Origin: DATLLN01 sp963797175 | GTDB lineage: Bacteria; Actinomycetota; Thermoleophilia; Gaiellales; JAICJC01 | NCBI GenBank assembly: GCA_963797175.1 | Contig: CAWCOL010000005.1 | Span: forward strand, 434,001-498,000 | Direction: 5' to 3' | Length of the DNA: 64,000 nucleotides | Position numbers and translations under genes: made by a program | Shown here: piece by piece, positions 51,815-64,000 of the stretch | Layout of the letters: the number at the start of each line of letters is the position of its first letter | How positions within the stretch are numbered: position 1 is the stretch's first letter | The notes under the pieces: generated by a model | Seen by the model: only the letters and a program-made list of their open reading frames with translations | What the model was told of the DNA's origin: nothing | The model's database searches: none

Positions 51815-52061
51815 GTGGAGGACTACACCTCGAAGTACAAGGGCGAGACGGTCGAGCTCGCCCTGTTCGGCGGCGAGTACCAGGACGGCGTCCTCACCGC
51901 GTACTGCTACCTCGAGGACGTGCCCCACATCGAGCTGAACGGGCACATCCTGGTGCCCGCTCCAGAACGTCGCCAGCCTCCACTGCACCAGCCGGTGCGA
52001 CGCGCCGGACGAGCACTGGCCGCCCCGCGGGCTGATCGACGACGAGCCGCCCGAGCGCTGA
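51815..52061 (+). pseudogene. small hypothetical protein with one single-base insertion
   Basis: Reading GTG 51815 gives VEDYTSKYKGETVELALFGG and YCYLEDVPHIELNGHILVPA. Skipping one base near 51960 continues as QNVASLHCTSRCDAPDEHWPP and ends ...DDEPPER at TGA 52059-52061, for 81-82 residues. Two cysteines and histidines late in the protein could bind a metal. Unknown family. Confidence 0.5.
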
Positions 52062-52092
52062 CGCGCGTCGGCCCCCGCCCCGGAACGACGAC

Positions 52093-52120
52093 GGGCCGGG
52101 CACCTTGCGGCACCCGGCCC
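52093..52120 (-). terminator. rRNA operon terminator
   Basis: On the minus strand GGGCCGGGTGCC, loop GCAA, GGTGCCCGGCCC: a 12-bp stem with two wobbles, 11 bp after the 5S 3' end. Confidence 0.7.
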
Positions 52121-52130
52121 TGACGTCAAA

Positions 52131-52247
52131 TCCGGCGGCGACCTACTCTCCCAGGCGCTCTCGCACCAAGTACCATCGGCGCAGAGGGGCTTAACTGCTC
52201 TGTTCGGAATGGGAAGAGGTGTGTCCCCCTCGCTATGACCACCGGAA
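52131..52247 (-). rRNA. rrf: 5S ribosomal RNA
   Basis: About 117 nt. 5' TTCCGGTGGTCATAGCG pairs with the 3' CGCCGCCGGA end. The conserved CCGAACAGAGCAGTTAAG loop and GGGAGAGTAGG near the 3' end are present. Ends approximate to a few bases. Confidence 0.93.
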
Positions 52248-52287
52248 GGCTGGAAAGCTTCGGTGCCGGCTGACATGCTCGCCCACA

Positions 52288-52307
52288 CCTTCAAAACTCC
52301 ATAGCGG
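52288..52307 (-). other. 23S processing stem, 3' arm
   Basis: CCGCTATGGAGTTTTGAAGG on the minus strand, 19/20 complementary to the arm at 55333-55352 just upstream of 23S. Together they form the long-range duplex cut during pre-rRNA processing. Confidence 0.65.
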
Positions 52308-52333
52308 CCCAAAAACGAGTTCTCAAGATCAAG

Positions 52334-55308
<2,975 letters not shown>

Positions 55309-55332
55309 TTCAAGTAGAGAACACATTCAAGA

Positions 55333-55352
55333 CCGCTATGGAGTTTTCAAGG
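55333..55352 (-). other. 23S processing stem, 5' arm
   Basis: CCTTGAAAACTCCATAGCGG on the minus strand; partner of 52288-52307. It also contains a boxA-like CTTGAAAACT. Confidence 0.65.
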
Positions 55353-55436
55353 TGCATGCGGATCGCTCCGCCGGCTGAAAGCCAGGAAACCGGCCGCCCC
55401 CATGGAGGGGACGACCGGTTTGCCGGTCTCTCAAAG

Positions 55437-55449
55437 CTCAACAGCTAGG
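55437..55449 (-). other. 16S processing stem, 3' arm
   Basis: CCTAGCTGTTGAG on the minus strand, exactly complementary to CTCAACAGCTAGG in the 16S leader (57348-57360). The 16S-23S spacer (55309-55578) contains no tRNA. Confidence 0.6.
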
Positions 55450-55578
55450 TCGGCCCTCCCGAGGGAGAGCCAGGCGTCAGAGTCGACGTTTTTCCAGGCG
55501 AGTCCCCGCACCGGACGGCGCAAGCGCCATCGAACGGCGGGGATAGCCCGCGGTGGCGTGGTGCCACCGCATCCCTAG

Positions 55579-57122
<1,544 letters not shown>

Positions 57123-57399
57123 CAGCTTGCGAAATCGACCTCCCCCACCCGAAGGCGGGATCAACGGCCGGTCTCTAACTGAATCAAGGAAGAGCTGATG
57201 CTCTTCTTCTCAAAGGTCGAACCACCCATCGTCCCGGCGCGAACGCCGAGTCGCAGGGTGGCCGACGAGGTTCCGTACGGGCCCGAAGGCCCGCCGGACG
57301 AACCCGACGTCGCTGTCCTCGGGCATCGGATGACCCCGGGGACAGCCCCTAGCTGTTGAGTTTTCAAAGACCACCGCGCCGCTCGAGGCGCGACCTGTA
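57123..57399 (-). other. rRNA operon leader
   Basis: No gene. It holds the boxA-like TCTTTGAAAACT and the 16S processing arm CTCAACAGCTAGG (57348-57360), several GC-rich hairpins (GGGCCTTCGGGCCC near 57290) and a second CTTTGAGAAGAAGAG stretch near 57210-57225. Confidence 0.6.
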
Positions 57400-57428
57400 A
57401 GGCTACCACCGGCCGGCTTTACGGGCAA
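57400..57428 (-). promoter_or_regulatory. second candidate rRNA promoter (P2)
   Basis: On the minus strand TTGCCC (57423-57428), a 17-nt spacer and TAGCCT (57400-57405). Weaker than the upstream one. Confidence 0.4.
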
Positions 57429-57478
57429 GTCGAGGCAGCCAAGCAAAACCGCCCGGCTGGGCCGAGCGGCACAGGGGC

Positions 57479-57507
57479 AGTATGTCCTCCCCCGGCCCCC
57501 CAGTCAA
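57479..57507 (-). promoter_or_regulatory. rRNA operon promoter (P1)
   Basis: On the minus strand TTGACT (57502-57507), a 17-nt G-rich spacer and CATACT (57479-57484), 10 bp after the tyrS stop and about 360 bp before 16S. Confidence 0.6.
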
Positions 57508-57517
57508 ACGGGAACCG

Positions 57518-58798
57518 TCATCCGGCCGCGCGCGTGACCAGGCCGTGGGTGCGCTTGCCGCGCTGGAGGACGAGCACGCGGCCGTCCACGAAGTCGTCCG
57601 CGGCCGGCCGGGCGAAGACATCGGCCACCGGGCGGTCGTTCGCCCGCAGGCCGCCCCCGGCCGCCAGGCGCTGGGCGTCGGAGTTGCTGCGGGCGAGGCC
57701 GGTGGCGACCAGCAGCTCGGCGTACGTCGGCAGCTCGCCGCCGGCGGGCAGCGTGTACGCCGGCGCCGACGCCAGGGCGTCCTCGAGCTCGGCCCCGCCG
57801 AACCGGGCCAGCCCGCCTCCGCCGAACAGCGCCTCGCTCAGCTCGACCGCCTGCCGCCAGGCGACCTCGCCGTGCACCATCACCGTCATCTCGCGCGCCA
57901 GCGCCCGCTGCGCCTCGCGCTGCCCTGGCCGCTCCTCGATGGCGCGCTCGAGCTCCTCGATGGCCGGGCGGTCGAGGAACGTGAAGATCCGCAGGTAGCG
58001 CCCCGCGTCGCGGTCGTCGGCGTTGATGAAGAACTGGTAGAGGTGGTATGGCGACGTCTTCGCCGGGTCGAGCCAGACGGCGCCCTCCGCCGTCTTGCCG
58101 AACTTCTCGCCGTCGGCCTTCGTCACCAGGGGGACGGTCATCCCGGCGGCGCTCCGCCCGTCGGCGCGGCGGATCAGCTCCATGCCGGCGGTGATGTTGC
58201 CGAACTGGTCGCTGCCGCCGATCTGGACGAGGCAGTCGTTGGTCCGGGAGAGGTGCAGGAAGTCGTAGGCCTGGAGCACCATGTAGCTGAACTCGGTGTA
58301 GGAGATGCCGTCGCCGTCCAGCCGCGAGCGCACCGACTCCTTGCCCAGCATCCAGCCCATCGGGAAGTGCTTGCCGACGTCGCGCAGCAGCTCGATCGCC
58401 CCCAGGTCGCGCAGCCACGACACGTTGTTGACGACCAGCGCGCCGGCGTCGAAGTCGAGGAAGCGGTCGAGCTGCCCGCGGATCGCCTGGACGTACGCCT
58501 CGACCGTCTCCTCCGTGTTCAGCGTGCGTTCGCTGGCCCGGCCGGACGGGTCGCCGATCAGGCCGGTGCCGCCGCCGGCCAGCGCGATCGGGGTGTGCCC
58601 GGCGCGCTGGAACCGGGCCAGCGCGAGCAGCGGCACGAGGCTGCCGATGTGCAGCGAATCCGCGGTGGGATCGAACCCGCAGTAGACGGTCGCGCTGCCG
58701 CCCAGCAGCTCAGCGAGCCGCTCGGTGGCCGCTTCCTGGGCCACCAGGCCCCGCCAGCGCAGGTCCTCGAGCAGCGGATGGGTCGCTGAGAGCGCCAT
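57518..58798 (-). CDS. tyrS: tyrosyl-tRNA synthetase
   Basis: 426 residues, class I TyrRS. HIGH motif as HIGS in PTADSLHIGSLVPL, KMSKS as KFGKT in ADGEKFGKTAEG, the tyrosine-binding YCGFDP, YMVLQAYDFLHL and GGSDQFGNI, and a C-terminal S4 RNA-binding domain (ARSNSDAQRLAAGGGLRAND). ATG 58798 gives the family start. The rRNA operon follows on the same strand. Confidence 0.96.
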   Translation of the reverse strand: MALSATHPLLEDLRWRGLVAQEAATERLAELLGGSATVYCGFDPTADSLHIGSLVPLLALARFQRAGHTPIALAGGGTGLIGDPSGRASERTLNTEETVEAYVQAIRGQLDRFLDFDAGALVVNNVSWLRDLGAIELLRDVGKHFPMGWMLGKESVRSRLDGDGISYTEFSYMVLQAYDFLHLSRTNDCLVQIGGSDQFGNITAGMELIRRADGRSAAGMTVPLVTKADGEKFGKTAEGAVWLDPAKTSPYHLYQFFINADDRDAGRYLRIFTFLDRPAIEELERAIEERPGQREAQRALAREMTVMVHGEVAWRQAVELSEALFGGGGLARFGGAELEDALASAPAYTLPAGGELPTYAELLVATGLARSNSDAQRLAAGGGLRANDRPVADVFARPAADDFVDGRVLVLQRGKRTHGLVTRAAG

Positions 58799-58840
58799 CG
58801 GCGGATGATACGCGGCGGGCCGCCGGCGTCGGCCGGATCC

Positions 58841-58869
58841 TCGACAGCGGCCGGACTGGACCGTATACT
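58841..58869 (+). promoter_or_regulatory. subtilase gene promoter
   Basis: TCGACA (58841-58846; one mismatch to TTGACA), a 17-nt spacer and TATACT (58864-58869). The predicted start near 58876 leaves a leader of about 67 nt with GAGGGGG before ATG 58943. Confidence 0.65.
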
Positions 58870-58942
58870 GCCCGCGCCCAGCGGGGGGTGCGGGGAGCGG
58901 GCCGGATCGCCCCGGGCGCAAACCAACCTGAGGGGGTTGATC

Positions 58943-61900
58943 ATGGGGATCGGCAAGCGGACGCCGCGCCGACGGCGCGCGTCCCTGACCATCGCGCTCG
59001 TCGCGGCATCCGCGACGGCGCTGCTGGCGCTCCAGGGCTCGGCCGGCGTCGCGGCCACGCGGGCCGCGCACGCGAAGCCGGCGTCGGTCACGACCAGGTC
59101 CGACGCGGCCGTGAGCAAGCTCGACCGCCGCCTGCGCGCGCAGGTGGCCTCCGGATCGAACGCCCTGGTCACCGTGTACGTGACCGCGCGCGGCAGCGGC
59201 GATGCCGCTGTCAGCCTCCTCTCCCACTCCCACCGCGCCCGCACCACCAAGGGCGCGCTGATCGTCGGCCGCATCCCGGCCCAGCAGCTGCCGAAGCTGG
59301 CGGGGTCCGACGGCGTCGTTTCCGTCGGCCAGGTCGTCTTCTCCCAGACCGGCCGCCCGCTCGGCTCGCCCGAGCCCTCGCACGGCCGTCCCACCGAGGC
59401 CGGCCTGCGCGCCCGGATCCAGGCGATGCGCAGCGACGACGTGCCCTACGGCGACGCACCGCCGCTCCAGAAGAGTCACTTCCAGGAGCTCGCCCAGCTG
59501 GGCGTCCTGGACGCGAAGACCCACCACTTCGCCGAGGCCTGGCGGGCCGGGTTCGCGGGCCAGGGCACCACGGTCGCCGTGCTCGACGGCGGCACCGACT
59601 TCGGCCATCCCGACCTCGTCAACACGTGGCGCACCGGCAAGGACGGCTGGCCCGAGGCGCAGGATCCCTACGGCACCCTGCAGTGGCTGGAGGCGCCCGA
59701 CCAGATCTCCAGCGGCCTCTCCTGGTACGTGATCTCGACGGCGACGTCCGACCTGACGCCGCACGGCAACATGTACCAGGCGACGTTCGCCACGCGCACC
59801 GGCCCGTCCCGCAACTTCAACGCCCCGGACGGCACCAAGAGCCACACCTACACGTTCCCCAAGACGTGCACGGTGGACGGCACGGTGCGGTTCGCGAGCC
59901 ACCCCGACGACTACCTGCTGGCCGCGTACGGCGAGCGGCCCGCCATCCTGATCTGCGACCCGAACACGGCCGGCGTGTACGACACCGTCTACGTCGATCT
60001 GGATGACGACTACAGCTTCGCCGACGAGAAGCCGGTGACCAAGGCCTCGCCCGCGTCCTACCGCGACATGAACGGCGACGGCTACACCGACCTCTCCGGC
60101 GGCCTCCTCTACTACATCTCCGACGGCACCGGCGCCTCCGGGCACCCGGTCCCGGGCGGCCTGGCCGCCTTCGGCGTCAAGATCAAGGGCGCTCCCGGCC
60201 AGATCCTGGCCTGGAGCGGCGACTACGACCCGGGCATCGAGGGCCACGGCACGCTGACCGCGTCCAACGTGGTCGGCCAGGGCGTGATCAACCAGGGTGC
60301 GCCGCAGTTCGACGACATCCCGACGCCCGACCACCGCTACCCCGGCGCTGTCATCGGCGGCGCGCCCAAGGCGAAGCTGATGCCGTTCGGCGACATCTAC
60401 TTCGCGTTCGGGTTCTCGAACCAGCTCGGGTACGTGCTGGCCGGGAGCGGCGGCGCGAACGTCACCTCCAACTCCTACGGCGACGACACCGTCGACAGCG
60501 ACGGGTTCGACGCCCAGAGCCAGGAGGCGGACATCTGGAACCTCACGTTCGGGAACACGCTCTCGATGTTCTCGACCGGCAACGGTGCTCCCGGCTTCGG
60601 CACGGTCAACACGCCGTCGCCCTACACCGGCATCAAGGTCGGCGCCTCCACGCAGTTCGGCGGCACCGGCTGGGACTCGATCCGGCGCACCTCGCAGATC
60701 CCGGACAACGACGTGATGGTGTGGTCGGATCGCGGCCCGGGAGCGACCGGGACGAGCGGCACCGACATCGTCGCCGACGGAGCGTTCTCCCCCGGTGACG
60801 CGACCCTGAACACGGTCGGCGACGGCCGCGGCGCATGGGAGACGTGGGGCGGCACGAGCCGCTCGACCCCGGTCGCGGCGGGCGCAGCGGCGCTCGTCTA
60901 CCAGGCGTACAAGCAGTCGCACGGCAGCTACCCGGACATGTTCCAGGCGGCGAAGATCCTGCGATCCTCCGCCACCGACCTCGGCTACGACGGGTTCGCC
61001 CAGGGGTCGGGCTCGGTGAACGCCTACCGAGCGGTGCTGGCGGCGACCAACAAGGCGCCGACCATCTCGCCGTCCAGCTGGCGGCCCGGCGCGTACCGCG
61101 GCACCAAGTACCCGGTGTTCCCGGCCCTGCTGGCACCGGGCGCCTCCACCACACAGCACTTCAGCCTGAGCGGCGGCGGCACCTTCTCGATCGGCGACCG
61201 GCTGCTGCGCAAGGTGGCGACCGTCGACCGGACGTTCGTCAGCAAGCCCGAGAGCCAGGAGAGCCCGCCCGCGTTCAACGCGCCGGACTACCTGATCGAC
61301 ATCAGCAAGCTGGTGCGGCAGCACGCCGACGCCAACATCATGGTGGTGCGGGCGAACTACGACTTCTCGCAGTTCGACGGCAACCACGACTACGCGAGCG
61401 ACCAGGCCTGGCGCCTGCTCACCTACGACTGGACGGACATCAACGACGACGGCAAGCTCTGGGTCGACAAGAACGGCGACGGCATCGTCAAGCACAAGCA
61501 GCTGACCGCCACCGACATCGACGGCGACCCCCTGCTCGACCCCTCCCGCTCGGAAGTCGAGGGCGGCGAGTACGAGCGGTTCATGTACCACCGGCCGGGG
61601 GCGAACACGCTGATGTCGTTCGTCCGCAACCCGGCGCAGCGGATGGCCGACGGCCTGTTCATCGGCTTCCAGCACAACGTCCACGACGCGGCCATCCCGC
61701 GCACCGCGTTCAAGATCGAGATCGACTTCTACAAGAACGTGGACTGGTCGTGGGTCTCGCATCCGGCGACCGCGACTACCGGCTTCGACGCCACCGTGCA
61801 CGTCCCCACAGGCACGCCGTTCGGCATGTACGAGGGCGCGCTGATGGCCAGCCAGGCCGGCCAGAGCATGGTCGTGCCGATCAACGTCTCGGTCGGCGCG

Positions 61901-63037
61901 GTGATGCCGCAGAAGGCGGACGGCTCGCCGTCCGGCTCGGTCACGTTCGGCGGGGTCAACCAGCCGAACAGCATCTACAGCAACGGCTCGGTCTTCGGCG
62001 CCAACGACTGGACATGGCGCAAGGAGTCGGGTGACTGGCGGTTCTTCTATCTGGACGTGAAGAAGGATCCGCCCGCGGGCTCGCTGTTCCTGACCCGGAC
62101 GACGTGGCAGGACGCGGCGCCCTACACCGACCTCGACACGCTCATCTTCGGCCCGTCCGCGAACAGCTACCAGCTGGCGAGCGGCTCGGATCCGGTGGGC
62201 GCGCCGTACATCCTGGCGACACAGGGCAAGAGCGCCGAGCACTATCTCGGCTCGGGCATCTGGACGTTCAACACCGCCACCGGCGGGGCGGACGACCTGG
62301 TGACCGCGCCGATGCAGGCCGGCCTCCAGGAGGTCGCCCTGCACGAGGTGCTGTTCCAGGGGGACAAGTTCGACGTGCCCTTCACCACCACCGTGGGCGG
62401 CGGCTCGGTCACACCGAGCGCCGTGGAGCAGTCCACCTCGGCCGACACGGGATCGTTCGACGTCACGTTCCAGGGCAGCGTGCCGCTCGACGGGCTGACG
62501 GCAGAGGGCTTCGGCCTGTCGCAGCCGCGGACGATCACCGAGACGGCGCACCAGGACAATCCGAATGATCCCAGCACCGCGTCGGTCAAGGAGGACGTGT
62601 CCATCTCGCACGCCTCGCGCGCCGTGTTCACGACGACCCTGGCCGGCAACGATCTCGACCTCTATGTGGTCTACGACGCGAACCACGACGGACACTTCAC
62701 GTCCGACGAGATCGTGGCGTCCTCGGCGACGTCCTCCGGCAACGAGCGGGTCGAGATGACCGCTCCGCCGGACGGGAACTACCAGATCTGGGTGCACGGG
62801 TTCAGCGTCACCGGCACCCCGACGTTCCCGCTCGGGATCGACGTGACCGAGGGCAACGACCTGACCGTGAGCGGCCTCCCGACCGGCGGGGTGCCGGCCG
62901 GCACCCCGGTCACGGTGCACGTCACCTACAGCAAGGCGATGACCGCCGGCCAGGACTACGAGGGCGAGCTGCTGCTCGGCCCGCCGTCCGCCCCGGCCGC
63001 CATCCACGTGCCGGTGCTGATCCACCGCACCGCCTGA
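58943..63037 (+). CDS. large secreted subtilisin-like serine protease (S8)
   Basis: 1364 residues. A twin-arginine-like basic start (RRRRASL) and hydrophobic core form the signal; a propeptide-like region follows (about 50-150). Catalytic residues are Asp215 (VAVLDGGTDFGHPD), His435 (EGHGTLTASNVVG) and Ser639 (GGTSRSTPVAAG). The Asp-His distance is 220 residues, far above the ~35 of subtilisin, so a large insert with EF-hand-like DLDDDYSFADE and DMNGDGYTD lies inside the catalytic domain. Downstream are more acidic DxDxDG-type loops (DINDDGKLWVDKNGDGIV) and a C-terminal PPC-like domain (DLYVVYDANHDGHFTSDE). Probably Ca-stabilised. Confidence 0.92.
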   Translation: MGIGKRTPRRRRASLTIALVAASATALLALQGSAGVAATRAAHAKPASVTTRSDAAVSKLDRRLRAQVASGSNALVTVYVTARGSGDAAVSLLSHSHRARTTKGALIVGRIPAQQLPKLAGSDGVVSVGQVVFSQTGRPLGSPEPSHGRPTEAGLRARIQAMRSDDVPYGDAPPLQKSHFQELAQLGVLDAKTHHFAEAWRAGFAGQGTTVAVLDGGTDFGHPDLVNTWRTGKDGWPEAQDPYGTLQWLEAPDQISSGLSWYVISTATSDLTPHGNMYQATFATRTGPSRNFNAPDGTKSHTYTFPKTCTVDGTVRFASHPDDYLLAAYGERPAILICDPNTAGVYDTVYVDLDDDYSFADEKPVTKASPASYRDMNGDGYTDLSGGLLYYISDGTGASGHPVPGGLAAFGVKIKGAPGQILAWSGDYDPGIEGHGTLTASNVVGQGVINQGAPQFDDIPTPDHRYPGAVIGGAPKAKLMPFGDIYFAFGFSNQLGYVLAGSGGANVTSNSYGDDTVDSDGFDAQSQEADIWNLTFGNTLSMFSTGNGAPGFGTVNTPSPYTGIKVGASTQFGGTGWDSIRRTSQIPDNDVMVWSDRGPGATGTSGTDIVADGAFSPGDATLNTVGDGRGAWETWGGTSRSTPVAAGAAALVYQAYKQSHGSYPDMFQAAKILRSSATDLGYDGFAQGSGSVNAYRAVLAATNKAPTISPSSWRPGAYRGTKYPVFPALLAPGASTTQHFSLSGGGTFSIGDRLLRKVATVDRTFVSKPESQESPPAFNAPDYLIDISKLVRQHADANIMVVRANYDFSQFDGNHDYASDQAWRLLTYDWTDINDDGKLWVDKNGDGIVKHKQLTATDIDGDPLLDPSRSEVEGGEYERFMYHRPGANTLMSFVRNPAQRMADGLFIGFQHNVHDAAIPRTAFKIEIDFYKNVDWSWVSHPATATTGFDATVHVPTGTPFGMYEGALMASQAGQSMVVPINVSVGAVMPQKADGSPSGSVTFGGVNQPNSIYSNGSVFGANDWTWRKESGDWRFFYLDVKKDPPAGSLFLTRTTWQDAAPYTDLDTLIFGPSANSYQLASGSDPVGAPYILATQGKSAEHYLGSGIWTFNTATGGADDLVTAPMQAGLQEVALHEVLFQGDKFDVPFTTTVGGGSVTPSAVEQSTSADTGSFDVTFQGSVPLDGLTAEGFGLSQPRTITETAHQDNPNDPSTASVKEDVSISHASRAVFTTTLAGNDLDLYVVYDANHDGHFTSDEIVASSATSSGNERVEMTAPPDGNYQIWVHGFSVTGTPTFPLGIDVTEGNDLTVSGLPTGGVPAGTPVTVHVTYSKAMTAGQDYEGELLLGPPSAPAAIHVPVLIHRTA

Positions 63038-63048
63038 TCGCGGCGAGC

Positions 63049-63081
63049 GACCGCCCCCGGCCCACGCGGCCGGGGGCGGTC
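63049..63081. terminator. bidirectional terminator
   Basis: GACCGCCCCCGGCC (63049-63062), loop CACGC, GGCCGGGGGCGGTC: a 14-bp perfect stem between the convergent subtilase and glycosylase genes, overlapping the glycosylase stop codon. Confidence 0.8.
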
Positions 63082-63619
63082 ACGCCACGCTGCGCGGCGG
63101 GTGGCTGACGAAGGGCGAGTCGGGGTCGAGGAACCGCCACTCGCGGTCGACGTCGCGGCTGATGCCGATCCGCGTCGTCGCGACCACGCGACGCGGCCGG
63201 TCCGGCGGCCGCAGGTCGGCCGGCCTGCCCAGCAGGTCGGGCCCGGCGCCGAGCGCCTGGCCCACCCTCCCCGGCCCGCTGGTGAGGTCGCTCCGGCCCG
63301 CCCGCCGCTCGCGCATCGTCTCGATCCCGTGGACCGGCTCGATGGCCCGAATGAGGATGCCGGCGCCGACCCCCTCCGGACCGCAGACGATGTTGACGCA
63401 CCAGTGGACGCCGTAGGACAGGTAGACGTAGAACCGGCCCGGCGGGCCGAACATGACGGCGTTTCGTGCGGTCAGGCCCGGCCGGCTGTGCGACGCGGCA
63501 TCGCCCGGGGCGTACGCCTCGGCTTCGACGATGGGGCCGCCGACGCCGTCCACCAGCAGCGTCCAGCCGATCAGCGCGCGGGCGGCAGCCGCCGGATCGC
63601 CGGCGAGGTCGAGCGTCAC
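63080..63619 (-). CDS. mpg: 3-methyladenine DNA glycosylase (AAG family)
   Basis: 179 residues. Removes alkylated purines. Family parts: GPIVEAEAYAPGDAASHS (catalytic Glu), NAVMFGPPGRFYVYLSYG, NIVCGPEGVGAGILIRAIEP and LTSGPGRVGQALG. The start is GTG 63619, overlapping the stop of the upstream metallo-hydrolase (GTGA). Confidence 0.92.
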   Translation of the reverse strand: MTLDLAGDPAAAARALIGWTLLVDGVGGPIVEAEAYAPGDAASHSRPGLTARNAVMFGPPGRFYVYLSYGVHWCVNIVCGPEGVGAGILIRAIEPVHGIETMRERRAGRSDLTSGPGRVGQALGAGPDLLGRPADLRPPDRPRRVVATTRIGISRDVDREWRFLDPDSPFVSHPPRSVA

Positions 63620-64000
63620 GCCGGCATCCAGCGCATCCCGTCCGCCTCGCGGCCGATGCGGCCCACGCCGGCCACGTGCGATGCGACCACCACGACGTCG
63701 CGCTCCGCCGCCTCCGCCAGGATCCGCCGCCGGGTGCGCAGCGCGCCATCCGTGTCGTCATCGAACGCGACGTCCCATTCCGGCCGGATCACGTGGCGGG
63801 CGTCGTGCACGATGTCCGCCAGGTGCAGCAGCTCGCCGCCCACCTCCAGCACGCAGTGGCCGGCCCGGTGTCCGGGAGCATCGGCCAGCACCAGCCCCGG
63901 CGCGAACTCCTCGCCGGGCTCGACCGCGCGCAGCATGCCGGCCGCGCCGTATGCGGCGACCAGGTCGGTCGCCGCGCCCACGCCCCGTCCGTGTTCACGG
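63616..64000 (-). CDS. metallo-beta-lactamase-fold hydrolase, C-terminal part
   Basis: The frame is open through base 64000, so the N-terminus with the HxHxDH motif is outside the window. The visible part has the DAPGHRAGHCVLEVGG metal-binding region (His), ELLHLADIVHDARH (Asp ligand) and VVVASHVAGVGRI (last His). Such proteins include lactonases and other MBL hydrolases. It is translationally coupled to mpg. Confidence 0.8.
   Translation of the reverse strand, partial: REHGRGVGAATDLVAAYGAAGMLRAVEPGEEFAPGLVLADAPGHRAGHCVLEVGGELLHLADIVHDARHVIRPEWDVAFDDDTDGALRTRRRILAEAAERDVVVVASHVAGVGRIGREADGMRWMPA

Noticed and set aside
57518..63025. 1835-codon open frame on the minus strand opposite the subtilase gene
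   Set aside because: It is the tyrS frame extended through antisense of a real gene; the composition is Arg/Val/Asp-rich shadow text with no domain. The real tyrS starts at 58798.

Overview
The window is very GC-rich, densely packed bacterial chromosome. Gene content (ruvCAB-queA, yebC-pdxTS, dnaG-rpoD-dgt, an rRNA operon with a normal anti-Shine-Dalgarno end), many secreted proteins and many apparently leaderless genes point to Actinomycetota. A deep-branching class such as Thermoleophilia is my inference from overall character; I could not run a 16S search.

Layout. 1-7093: housekeeping genes, mostly on the minus strand (ruvC-ruvA-ruvB-Coa1-like-queA; pdxS-pdxT-yebC; a Crp/Fnr regulator), a DedA protein and a CAU-anticodon tRNA. 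7059-9595: a small decayed integrative element bounded by a 28-bp repeat of the tRNA 3' half. It holds a PQQ-type propeller gene, a broken copy of an Asp-box protein and a tyrosine-recombinase tail. 9658-13255: an unusual tridomain enzyme (acetoacetyl-CoA-synthetase-like adenylation, carrier, thioesterase) overlapping its own phosphopantetheinyl transferase. 13429-23665: secreted propeller, jelly-roll and cupredoxin-like proteins, an arsR-aquaporin-arsC arsenic operon, an orphan Flp pilin and a GT87 glycosyltransferase. 23662-27739: a GAF-SpoIIE phosphatase, an LPG-synthase-like membrane protein and an AI-2E family transporter.

28135-39974 is a signalling block. It has two large cyclase-AAA-TPR proteins (one frameshifted), each next to a secreted protein, plus a single-domain class III cyclase, a PilZ protein and an O-methyltransferase. 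39860-46632 holds an SRAP peptidase, a secreted beta-helix-like protein, a CrcB fluoride channel under a fluoride riboswitch, a small zinc-ribbon gene, a cold-shock protein, a multi-TM sensor-like protein, a sulfatase and tRNA-Asn. 46659-50313 is the dgt-dnaG-rpoD operon. 50357-52061 holds three genes that each carry single-base insertions. 52093-57507 is a minus-strand rRNA operon with promoters, processing stems and terminator. 57518-64000 holds tyrS, a giant subtilase, a 3-methyladenine glycosylase and a metallo-beta-lactamase-fold protein.

The most distinctive items are the adenylation-carrier-thioesterase/PPTase pair, the tRNA-anchored element remnant, the duplicated cyclase-AAA-TPR plus secreted-protein modules, the aquaporin-type arsenic operon, the fluoride riboswitch, and a cluster of six +1 frameshifts that all restore full-length proteins.
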